Positions 7,434-14,226 of a stretch of 15,509 nucleotides of DNA are shown here, one piece after another. Location of the stretch: NCBI GenBank assembly GCA_003529325.1, contig DPVW01000136.1, positions 31,721 through 47,229 of the forward strand. Direction: 5' to 3'. The notes under the pieces are model-generated. The model made no database searches, had not been told where the DNA came from, and worked only from the letters and a program-made list of their open reading frames with translations. Both the position numbers and the translations under genes were made by a program. The first letter of the stretch is position 1, and each line of letters begins with the position of its first letter. This DNA comes from Candidatus Latescibacterota bacterium. Lineage in GTDB: Bacteria > Latescibacterota > UBA2968 > UBA8231.

Positions 7434-7461
7434 ATCTACCTTGGCGAGTGTCCGATATCCC

Positions 7462-7489
7462 GTTGGCTAGGTCCACGCTCCTAGCTAAC
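7462..7489. terminator. hairpin between convergent genes, likely bidirectional terminator
   Basis: GTTGGCTAGG at 7462-7471 pairs with CCTAGCTAAC at 7480-7489 across an 8-base loop, giving a 10-bp stem with one G-U/A-C position. It lies in the gap between the acyl-CoA synthetase stop and the flavoprotein stop. The flavoprotein TAG codon (7481-7483) is inside the stem. There is no strong T-tract on either side, so termination would be weak or Rho-assisted. Confidence 0.5.
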
Positions 7490-8593
7490 AACAGGCAGGG
7501 GACCACGAGTCGCGCGCACAACTCTCTCACCCAATCGGGGGAATTGATGCAAGCCCAGCAGGACGATTTCCGCCAGCAGCGGCTGCATGATCAGCCGTTG
7601 CAGATGCCTCCCGAGGGCGAAGCGACGGCCGAATTCTGCCCTCCACGCCCTCTGATAGCGCGCAGACAACTCGCTTGTCGTGGTGGTCGTCTGCATCGCG
7701 TCGTCTGCCATCTTCCCCAACATTTGCCCTCCGCGCAGCGCCGCTGCCAACCCTAGTCCTAACAGGGGCGTCGGTGCGCCCGCCGCATCACCAACGGTGA
7801 TCGACCTCGGCGGACTTTGCCTGCCGAAATCGAGACCCGCGACTGTACAGACTGATGTATCATCGAATGTAATAGATGATAAATAATTGTGTAACAATGG
7901 ATTATGCGTTGATTCACTCATCAATATTTGCAGCGGGTCCACCGCTGTCCCAGGCGCCCTCAAGAGCGCGCAGACATTTATCCTATCCCCCTCGATGCCG
8001 TTTACACCGACGTATCCAGTGCCGGTGGCATGTAGCTGGACCTGTGTTGAACGGCGACCGCGACCATGAACGGCCACGGCCAACCATTGCCGGCGTCCTC
8101 TTCTGCCCTTGCTTGGGCGCAGACGAGCCGAACCTGCTCGACCACTGGCATGGACGGTCATCCGCGCTTCGATTTCTACCGGGACCGTCCCACGTCGGGC
8201 GGTGATGTTGAGGCCGGAACCTGGCTCCACGCGCACGCCCCTGAGCCTTTTCACGCCAAGATCGTCGCAGACGGACGCCAGAATCAAACCGAGCCGCTGC
8301 CTCGAACAACCCCGCCCGAGGCCCGGGATGGAGGTCTGCCAGCCACGGCCTCTCATACCAGTCAACAGCACGCCGTCGATGCGGGGACAGTCGTCAGTCA
8401 ACTCACCGCCGAGTTCTTTCAGCACCTGACACCCGTCCCCCGACAGAAACTCACCACACAACTTGCGTCTATTCGAGAGACTGCGCTCCGCCAACAATAC
8501 ACGTCGGCCCCTCCGAGCCAACTCGATCGATGTTGCCAGACCGGCTGGTCCGGCCCCCACCACGAGGACTTCCGTCCCCCAGCTCTCCGTCAC
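7481..8593 (-). CDS. FAD-dependent oxidoreductase of a type III PKS cassette (SrsC/geranylgeranyl-reductase-like)
   Basis: This flavoprotein is 370 aa when started at GTG 8593. The N-terminal dinucleotide motif VVGAGPAG (about 11-18) is followed by LARRGRRVLLAERS, and the second FAD motif GDAAGAPTPLLGLGLAAALRGG begins near 268. The latter is typical of geranylgeranyl-reductase/monooxygenase-type proteins. In Streptomyces the analogous SrsC hydroxylates a methylated alkylresorcinol to a quinone, and a similar ring or chain oxidation is inferred here. GTG 8593 overlaps the methyltransferase stop in a GTGA arrangement, matching the ATGA overlap one gene earlier; an alternative ATG at 8623 would give 380 aa and a 34-base overlap. 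Neither start has a good Shine-Dalgarno, which suits translational coupling. An AT-rich patch (about 7855-7935) encodes the HNYLSSITFDD segment. This is the last gene of the operon-like run. Confidence 0.85.
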   Translation of the reverse strand: MTESWGTEVLVVGAGPAGLATSIELARRGRRVLLAERSLSNRRKLCGEFLSGDGCQVLKELGGELTDDCPRIDGVLLTGMRGRGWQTSIPGLGRGCSRQRLGLILASVCDDLGVKRLRGVRVEPGSGLNITARRGTVPVEIEARMTVHASGRAGSARLRPSKGRRGRRQWLAVAVHGRGRRSTQVQLHATGTGYVGVNGIEGDRINVCALLRAPGTAVDPLQILMSESTHNPLLHNYLSSITFDDTSVCTVAGLDFGRQSPPRSITVGDAAGAPTPLLGLGLAAALRGGQMLGKMADDAMQTTTTTSELSARYQRAWRAEFGRRFALGRHLQRLIMQPLLAEIVLLGLHQFPRLGERVVRATRGPLPVVS

Positions 8594-9315
8594 GACGAAC
8601 CGACGATCTTCACAGCCACCCATCGATATGGCCAGACCCGGAGCAGATGGTTCCAGCGAAAGCCTGCGTGCCCCGCAATCTCCTGCAGATCGGCGCGTCG
8701 AAAACCTCTGCCCACCGAAATGGGGGCATCGTGACGCACCATCTCACTGCGCGACAAGTGGATACCGGCCCGTGTCGCCAGATAGGGCACGGCGTGCCTG
8801 TGCAGATCGTTGACGATCACCGCCCTGCGGGCGATGGCATGGGCTTGAGTCAGGATGTGGGCAGCCACCTCGGTGGAGAAGTGATGAAGAAACAAGCCGA
8901 AGTGGACGATGTCGATGCACTTCTCTCGAAATGGTAGAAACTGTGCATCTGACTGTAGAACAGTTGATTTAGATGATAACATAGTCCTTGACTCTAGGCA
9001 GATCGCGTGACTGAAATCCATGAGCATCGTACGGGATCGGAGTCCGTTCTTGCAGCTCCAGTCAGCCACAACGTGCGCCAGATCGCCACCACCACTGCCG
9101 ACATCCAGCAGCGAGAAACCACTTCCCAGATTACCTCGCACCAGATCAAGACCGGCCCAGGTGCCACGCCGACCACCGAACCAGCGGTGCACAAAGGAGA
9201 GTTCGAGCAAGGTTCTCGTGAGCTCTGCATCTTCGACTTCGCCCGCCGCTGCCGCCGGGTGATCCATGAACTCCCCCTTTTGCAGCCAGTTATCGCGGCA
9301 GCGAAGGGATTTCAT
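8590..9315 (-). CDS. class I SAM-dependent methyltransferase of a type III PKS cassette
   Basis: This is a 241-aa methyltransferase. SAM motif I LLDVGSGGGDL lies at 69-79, the acidic residue after strand 2 is D100 (MLMDFS), the SDAQFLPF segment is at 122-129 and LFLHHF at 141-146. The C-terminal part (VNDLHRHAVPYLATRAG) and the early EFMDHP motif match the methyltransferases that accompany bacterial type III PKS genes. It probably O- or C-methylates the polyketide product in the cytoplasm. Start ATG 9315 overlaps the PKS stop (ATGA). An alternative ATG at 9267 has a stronger AAAGGGGGAG ribosome site but would begin just at MDHP and drop the residues before it. I keep 9315 because relatives, as I recall them, have a short stretch before that motif. 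The gene has a lower-GC patch near 8930-9000. Confidence 0.88.
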   Translation of the reverse strand: MKSLRCRDNWLQKGEFMDHPAAAAGEVEDAELTRTLLELSFVHRWFGGRRGTWAGLDLVRGNLGSGFSLLDVGSGGGDLAHVVADWSCKNGLRSRTMLMDFSHAICLESRTMLSSKSTVLQSDAQFLPFREKCIDIVHFGLFLHHFSTEVAAHILTQAHAIARRAVIVNDLHRHAVPYLATRAGIHLSRSEMVRHDAPISVGRGFRRADLQEIAGHAGFRWNHLLRVWPYRWVAVKIVGSS

Positions 9316-10430
9316 CGGCGGCTGGATCTGCTCGGGCGAGACCAGCCGAATCCCTCGAGACTGAGTCCTGGCCCAAATGCAAGGGCCACGCCCGATCTCT
9401 GCTCAAGGGGCAATTCAGCCAGCACGAACAACAGCGTTGGCGAGGACATATTGCCATAGGCGCTCAGAACGTGGCGTGACGGCGCCAACTGCTCATCGCT
9501 AAGCTCAAGCGATTCCTGTACGGCATCCAGCACGGCGCGGCCACCGGGGTGAATCGCCCAACCCAAACGTGCTTTGGGCGTCGCCGGCGGCACCAGGTCA
9601 CGCACAAAATCGCATACTTCACGACGGACCACCTCGGGTAGTTCGCGTCCCAACCCCATGTTAAAGGCAGGCTCACCAAGTCGCCACGACAACAATTCCG
9701 CGCCGGCAGGAACTCGACGTGAGGTGAATTTCAGCAGTCTCAGATCCGGAGCAACAGCGAGCGATCTACGGGTGATTAGCGCAGCGCCCGAACCGTCTCC
9801 AAAGAGACTCGAGATAACGAGATGTTCTCGATCTGTACGGGATGGGTCAAAATGCAGCGTGCCAAGTTCAACGCAGACCAGCAGAACAACCGCTTTGGGC
9901 TCGCTTCGACAGATGGCGTCGGCCAGACGCAACCCCTGAATGGAAGCCTGGCATCCCATGAAACCGACTTGCAGACGGTGTACGGTATCCGGAAGACGGA
10001 GCCGATTCGCCAACTCAGCGTCGGGACCAGGATTCTCGAAGCCCGTGCAGGTCACGAAAACGAGATGTGTGACCTCCTCCGGGGGCAGTTCGGCAAGCTG
10101 CAAAGCTGCTCTCGCCGCTTCCTCCGACAACTGGGCCGACGCCTTGACATAACGTGCCATGCGCCCTTCAAGTCCACCTAGAACGGACTCCCAATGCGCT
10201 GCAGCAGAGGTTGTTGCAGCATCGCCAGACACGTGTTGGTAAAATTCTTCGACACACGTATAACGACGCTCGATGCCGGCAACATCCATGACAGCACCGA
10301 GCCAGGCAGCCCGTCTCGGGGGCAAATCGAGGCATTCTGTGAGGAAGGCCAGGGTCTGCGCTTTGCTCATGCCCGGCCCGGGGACAGCGGTGACCGGTCC
10401 CCAGAGACCGGATGTCGTACCACCGGACAT
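9312..10430 (-). CDS. type III polyketide synthase (chalcone/stilbene-synthase superfamily)
   Basis: This is a 372-aa homodimeric ketosynthase that extends an acyl-CoA starter with malonyl-CoA and cyclises the chain to pyrones or resorcinols. The catalytic triad is complete: C160 (VGFMGCQASIQGL), H294 (GWAIHPGGRAVLD) and N327 (SAYGNMSSPT). The GFGPG-type loop is present as AFGPGLSLEG (351-360). Length is normal. The N-terminus VTAVPGPGMSKAQTLAF is shorter and more divergent than the usual IxGxGTAxP segment. ATG 10430 lacks a clear Shine-Dalgarno; ATG 10370 (MSKAQ) is a weaker alternative. The gene lies 20 bp after the 285-aa unknown gene and overlaps the methyltransferase start by 4 bases. 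Starter length and ring type cannot be read from sequence by eye; similarity to alkylpyrone/alkylresorcinol synthases is expected from the cassette. Confidence 0.95.
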   Translation of the reverse strand: MSGGTTSGLWGPVTAVPGPGMSKAQTLAFLTECLDLPPRRAAWLGAVMDVAGIERRYTCVEEFYQHVSGDAATTSAAAHWESVLGGLEGRMARYVKASAQLSEEAARAALQLAELPPEEVTHLVFVTCTGFENPGPDAELANRLRLPDTVHRLQVGFMGCQASIQGLRLADAICRSEPKAVVLLVCVELGTLHFDPSRTDREHLVISSLFGDGSGAALITRRSLAVAPDLRLLKFTSRRVPAGAELLSWRLGEPAFNMGLGRELPEVVRREVCDFVRDLVPPATPKARLGWAIHPGGRAVLDAVQESLELSDEQLAPSRHVLSAYGNMSSPTLLFVLAELPLEQRSGVALAFGPGLSLEGFGWSRPSRSSRR

Positions 10431-10450
10431 AGGATGCTCGGAGACGCCGA

Positions 10451-11308
10451 TCAGGACTCAAGGAGGGGGAAAAGTGGGGCCACTGCACCAAACATGCCCG
10501 GGAATCGGAAGAACTCCTCATCCCCTGCGCGAATGCGGCCGATGATGTCTGGCGTCAACAGGGCCTTGGCATCATCGAAAAGCACCGATGCTGGCCCGGC
10601 ATCGTAACTGCCGGCATCTCTGGCAGCCTGTTGAGCTCCGGCGACATCCGCGTTTTCGCCGACGGCTGAGGCCATCTGTGCGAAGAGTTCCGGCAATCGA
10701 GCCTGAGCGGCCTCGCCATCCGCCCGCATCGAGTCGAAGGCGGCAGTCGTCTGTATCAGACGCGGACCCGCCTCCAGGGGCACGGTCTGACCTGACGTGG
10801 TCAGCGCTGCGGCATGACCAGAAAGGGGGGAGCGATCCTCTGTCTGAAATGCGATCAGCGCCCGTCCCCCGGTTCTGGGCACGGCCCGGAAACGGACGAA
10901 GCCACCGGGCTCGACAAGGACGGTTTCGCCTTCGGCTACAGCTCTCGTGCGGGGACCATCCACGCTCAGGCTGTCTACCCAGGCCTGCTCGACATGATAA
11001 AATCGCACATGCTCCAGCGGCCGGCCGGCGATGCCGCAACGGCCAAACGGCACCGAAATCCCCACTTCCTCGGACTCACCCTGACCAGGTGCATCCGGCA
11101 CAGACCCTTCTCCCACATGTAGTTCCAGCTCACGAGCAAGAGCTGATGCTTCATCGGCGGGAGTCACGTCCACTGGGAAAATACCTCCCCCTGCCTGCTG
11201 ACGAGCACGAAACAGCACGGCGTAACCGAACAACCGGGTACGCAGGATGCCCCGTCGAGCCGAAGGCTGTGAATCAGGTATCAGATTTTCAGCGAAGCTG
11301 GTTGGCAT
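10451..11308 (-). CDS. unrecognised 285-aa protein in the polyketide operon
   Basis: I do not recognise this protein. Residues about 55-155 look strand-rich, with regular alternation and a G-turn pattern (VGISVPFGRCGI, ETVLVEPGGFVRFRAVP, GGRALIAFQTEDRS), suggesting a beta-sandwich or cupin-like fold. Residues about 185-285 are helix-rich and acidic/alanine-rich (EAAQARLPELFAQMASAVG, DAGPASVLFDDAKALL). No signal peptide, membrane segment or Cys-based motif is evident; the single Cys is C91. The frame is intact and shows coding-like composition. ATG 11308 overlaps the aminotransferase 3' end by 20 bases and has no obvious ribosome binding site, so coupling is likely. It sits 20 bases before the PKS. 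Its place between aminotransferase and PKS suggests a role in the same product pathway (substrate handling, binding or cyclisation), but this is positional inference only. Confidence 0.72.
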   Translation of the reverse strand: MPTSFAENLIPDSQPSARRGILRTRLFGYAVLFRARQQAGGGIFPVDVTPADEASALARELELHVGEGSVPDAPGQGESEEVGISVPFGRCGIAGRPLEHVRFYHVEQAWVDSLSVDGPRTRAVAEGETVLVEPGGFVRFRAVPRTGGRALIAFQTEDRSPLSGHAAALTTSGQTVPLEAGPRLIQTTAAFDSMRADGEAAQARLPELFAQMASAVGENADVAGAQQAARDAGSYDAGPASVLFDDAKALLTPDIIGRIRAGDEEFFRFPGMFGAVAPLFPLLES

Positions 11309-12581
11309 TTTCAGCCACTTTGCGGAACGCTGCGGCGAATTGATCGATAATCTCGGGCCGCTGATGCTTGAACCAGGGGATCGAATAACATCGCTCGGGC
11401 AACGACTCCGTCACAGGCAGACTTCCCGCTGGTTGCCGCAAATCCCTGTCAGAAAAGGCGATGCGCGTCGGCTTTCCATCTCCGAATACGTCGTATTCAT
11501 TCAGCATCGGATGGGTATGCATGAGGATATTTGCTCCCGGCTGTATCTGGAAACCAGCGCCTTCCAGTTCCGCGTTGACGCCTTCGCAGAAGCGGCCCAC
11601 GGGCAGACCATCGAGCTGTTCGGGGGCATACAACCCCTTGGCAGCATACCACCCCCCCATCGTGCTGCCAGAATCCTGCGGCGGACGGTGCGGTATGATA
11701 CCGGGAACGCCCTCGAGCTGGTCCCAGAAATAGTTCATCGCCTGCTGAATCTCGACGACGCGGGCGTCGTAGTTGCGCAGCTGCACCCGCCCCACTGCGG
11801 AAGAAAGCTGGTGCATGCGATATTTGTAGCCACCGATCGGCATGCCTTTGAGACGACTCAGTTCAGGATTGTCGAGACCGGCGATCCGCTCATAGTGTCC
11901 GAATGCGGCGGCCTGCTCGAAGAGTTCGTCGTCGTCAGTGACCAGGAAGCCTCCTTCCCCGCAGGCCAGGGACTTCCCTGACATAATGGACATGGCGCCG
12001 ACATCTCCGATGGTGCCGAGGAGCCGTCCCTTGTAGCGCCCACCTTGGGCGTGGGAGACGTCCTCCACCACCTTCAGATCGTGTTTCCGGGCGATCTCCA
12101 TGATGGGGTCCATGTCCGTCGGATGCCCGCAATAGTGAACGGGCACGATCGCTTTGGTCCGGTCTGTGATATGGCGTTCGATGTCGGCAGGGTCCAGACA
12201 CAGGCTGTGAGGCTCCATCTCCGCAAAAACGACTGTCGCCCCGAGCGAAAACACCTGTAATGATGTACCCCAGTAGGTCATACTCTGGGCGATCACCTCG
12301 TCGCCACGCCGAACACCGCACGCCCACAGTGCCGCCTGAATCGCGGCGGTGCCGGTATTGTGACACAAGGCGTGCTGCAAGCCAAAATACTCCGCTAGAT
12401 CGGCCTCAAACTTGTGCGTCACATCGGTGCCCGACATCGCCCCCCGCCGTAATACGTCAAGCACGGCCTGTTCATCTTCCTCGGTGACGATGGGCCAGGT
12501 GAACATATCCCCCATCGGGGCTGTCGCCGCCTTCGCGCCCCCGTGAATCGCCAGTTTCTCGCCCTGCAATATCGCCGTCAT
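11289..12581 (-). CDS. DegT/DnrJ/EryC1/StrS-family PLP aminotransferase
   Basis: This is a complete 430-aa fold-type I aminotransferase. The PLP Schiff-base lysine is K203 in SGKSLACGEGG, D174 in VVEDVSHAQGG contacts the pyridine nitrogen, and HNTGTAAIQAALWACGV (74-90) forms the phosphate loop. VPVHYCGHPTDMDPI is the family-typical segment after strand 5. The N-terminus (LAIHGGAKA, TWPIVTEEDEQAVLDVLRRG) resembles inosose/AHBA-type members (StsC, RifK group) more than nucleotide-sugar members; this is a weak, by-eye call. It would transfer an amino group, usually from glutamate or glutamine, to a keto sugar, inosose or ring ketone. ATG 12581 has GAGG eight bases upstream. The 77-bp gap to the MauE-like gene shows no clear promoter or terminator. 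Its presence upstream of a polyketide cassette suggests an amino-modified product or an unrelated sugar gene carried along. Confidence 0.93.
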   Translation of the reverse strand: MTAILQGEKLAIHGGAKAATAPMGDMFTWPIVTEEDEQAVLDVLRRGAMSGTDVTHKFEADLAEYFGLQHALCHNTGTAAIQAALWACGVRRGDEVIAQSMTYWGTSLQVFSLGATVVFAEMEPHSLCLDPADIERHITDRTKAIVPVHYCGHPTDMDPIMEIARKHDLKVVEDVSHAQGGRYKGRLLGTIGDVGAMSIMSGKSLACGEGGFLVTDDDELFEQAAAFGHYERIAGLDNPELSRLKGMPIGGYKYRMHQLSSAVGRVQLRNYDARVVEIQQAMNYFWDQLEGVPGIIPHRPPQDSGSTMGGWYAAKGLYAPEQLDGLPVGRFCEGVNAELEGAGFQIQPGANILMHTHPMLNEYDVFGDGKPTRIAFSDRDLRQPAGSLPVTESLPERCYSIPWFKHQRPEIIDQFAAAFRKVAENANQLR

Positions 12582-12658
12582 ATGATTGCCTCACAAGCAG
12601 TTAGGATATCTTCTGTGGTCTCACTTGTATTCCGGTCTATCGTCATCCTCATATCACC

Positions 12659-13627
12659 TCACCCGCTGGAACCGAGCTTTTTCAGTTGCGCCAGCGAGGG
12701 CAACTGGTCGTGTTCCCAGACTCTGCGAATGATCCCATCTTCGATGTATGCCAGTCGTGGATATCCGTGCCGCCACGTAAGGCGCATAAAATCGGAACCC
12801 GAAATCGAAGCGATCGTGTAGCGTGGCCGCATCTGCTGAATGAAATCGGTGAGATAAGGCGAACCAGGTGGGAACTCATTGAGCGCGACGATCTTGGGGA
12901 CACCCGGCGTGTCCGCCCAGTCATTCAGTTTTGGCACCGCATTCTTACAGTGGATGCACCGAGGACTGAACAATTCGATAAGAAAGGCGCCAGCGCTGAG
13001 ATCGACGTCCTCTACACCCTTGAGTTCGACGCCCGTAAGGCGGACACCCGGTTTGAGATCTGAGCTGGAAACGCGTTCGGATTCGGGTGCAAAACGAAAA
13101 ACGAGCAACGCCAGTGCGAGCACCCCAGCCCCGATGACGACTCGTTGTACCGGAGCCCAGGATAACACTGCCAGACGAGTTCGCCCCCAGCGCCAGGCAG
13201 CCAGAAGCAGGGCCAACATGAACACATCCTCCACCAACGCCTCACCAGGAGTGCGTTCCGTCAGGGTGCCAAAACAACCACAATCGATATGTGCTTCCTT
13301 ATGCCAGGCCAGAGCCGTGAGTCCGATGAATAGAACCATCATACCCGTAGCGGCAGGAAGCATGACCCGAGGCCTCCAGCCGGTGATCAGTGCGGCGCCG
13401 ATGAAAACTTCCAATGGGGCCAACACGAGGGCGAGCTGTCCCAGCTTTGGCCATGCCTCGCGCCCCGCGCCCAGCAGTTCGACATAGGATATCGCCTCCC
13501 AGTAGAACACGACAGGTTCGAAGGACTTGGCGAGACCTGCGACGACAAAGATCAAGCCCATCAGAATCCGGGCGACGCCACCAACCGTACCCATACGGGT
13601 CGTCGACACTGTGTGGGTTTCAGTCAT
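12659..13627 (-). CDS. MauE/DoxX-like redox membrane protein fused to a thioredoxin-like domain
   Basis: The protein is 322 aa when started at ATG 13627. Four to five membrane segments occupy about residues 16-36, 66-84, 91-108, 132-147 and 163-179. The signature DCGCFG (C116, C118) between segments is typical of MauE, the methylamine-utilisation membrane protein linked to disulfide formation and electron transfer. After residue 200 an exported thioredoxin/TlpA-like domain follows: SPRCIHCKNAVPKLNDW has the CxxC pair (C224, C227), and GYPRLAYIEDG carries the expected cis-proline. This makes a self-contained dithiol relay across the membrane, similar in concept to VKOR-Trx fusions. The frame is open up to ATG 13720, but 13627 has AAAGGGA upstream and avoids a polar, non-conserved leader. 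It heads the minus-strand run. The quinone or thiol partner is unknown. Confidence 0.85.
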   Translation of the reverse strand: MTETHTVSTTRMGTVGGVARILMGLIFVVAGLAKSFEPVVFYWEAISYVELLGAGREAWPKLGQLALVLAPLEVFIGAALITGWRPRVMLPAATGMMVLFIGLTALAWHKEAHIDCGCFGTLTERTPGEALVEDVFMLALLLAAWRWGRTRLAVLSWAPVQRVVIGAGVLALALLVFRFAPESERVSSSDLKPGVRLTGVELKGVEDVDLSAGAFLIELFSPRCIHCKNAVPKLNDWADTPGVPKIVALNEFPPGSPYLTDFIQQMRPRYTIASISGSDFMRLTWRHGYPRLAYIEDGIIRRVWEHDQLPSLAQLKKLGSSG

Positions 13628-13673
13628 GTATCCGCAATCCCTTTCGGTCCCGTGAATCTGAACATTGTCTCCC

Positions 13674-13706
13674 GCCGCCACAATGGCGCCATCCGGCAAT
13701 GGCGGC
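13674..13706. promoter_or_regulatory. nested inverted repeats in divergent region, candidate operator
   Basis: GCCGCCA at 13674-13680 is exactly inverted as TGGCGGC at 13700-13706, and the perfect palindrome ATGGCGCCAT lies between them at 13683-13692. ATGGCG occurs again at the right arm. The cluster lies between the divergent starts of the MauE-Trx gene (13627) and the broken glycosyltransferase gene (13719), the expected place for the promoter of the six-gene run. The repeat is directly visible; binding of a regulator is inferred. Confidence 0.4.
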
Positions 13707-13718
13707 GATCCTTGCAGC

Positions 13719-14181
13719 ATGCGTATCTACATGATCACCGGCGATGACCTGACAAGTTTCCGGGGCGGGACCATTCACCTCGTGGAACAGGCGGAGAATC
13801 TGCAGGCCCTCGGCCATGATGTCTGCATCTTCGCCCAGGATCGCGGACCCTTGCCACAGCCTACGACTGTATCGATACGGTACCTTCCCGCAATCGTGCA
13901 CACACGTCAGATGGGTTATTCCGCCATGCCTCTGCTAGCGGCACGTCTGCTCGGCGTGCCCCACGTGCTCGAAGTCAACGGTATTCTACGAGACGAACTC
14001 GCCCGTCGGGGTTCGGCGTTGCGGCTCGCCGTGATCGACTGGTTTGCCCGCGTCAATCTTGCACCGTTCTGACGCATTTACGACGACGACAGTCGGTACC
14101 CGTGATCGCCTCGACACACTCTTTAGCGTCGATCCGGTGGCGCCGTGCAGCCATAGATGGAACGGCCGTGCCGCCGCGTAG
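13719..14181 (+). pseudogene. broken GT4-type glycosyltransferase, N-terminal fragment with frameshift
   Basis: The first frame (13719-14072) encodes MRIYMITGDDLTSFRGGTIHLVEQAENLQALGHDVCIFAQ and onward through VPHVLEVNGILRDELARRG, the N-terminal Rossmann domain of a GT-B (GT4) sugar transferase. It ends prematurely as NLAPF-stop. Shifting by one base at 14064-14065 (an extra C in GCACCG) restores the expected continuation, ARSDAFTTTTVGTRDRLDTLFSVDP, which stops at 14181. The C-terminal donor-binding domain with its EX7E motif, normally another 200 residues, is absent; the Gfo/Idh gene follows on the opposite strand 46 bases later. This shows both a frameshift and loss of the 3' half. A sequencing or assembly error could explain the extra C but not the missing half. 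Function is presumed lost. Confidence 0.8.
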
Positions 14182-14226
14182 AGCCACCGGGCAAGCCCAC
14201 TACCCCCGCGCGCCGCACAGCCAGAT

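Noticed and set aside
8066..8734. 222-aa plus-strand frame across the flavoprotein/methyltransferase junction
   Set aside because: It spans the antisense of two well-supported genes and has no recognisable motif.
10588..11343. 251-aa plus-strand frame opposite the unknown 285-aa gene
   Set aside because: Arg/Pro/His-rich translation typical of an antisense shadow. The minus-strand frame fits the operon layout better, though as both lack known motifs this is the least certain strand choice among the complete genes.
11247..11981. 244-aa plus-strand open frame opposite the DegT aminotransferase
   Set aside because: Antisense to a complete gene with K203, D174 and the phosphate loop intact.
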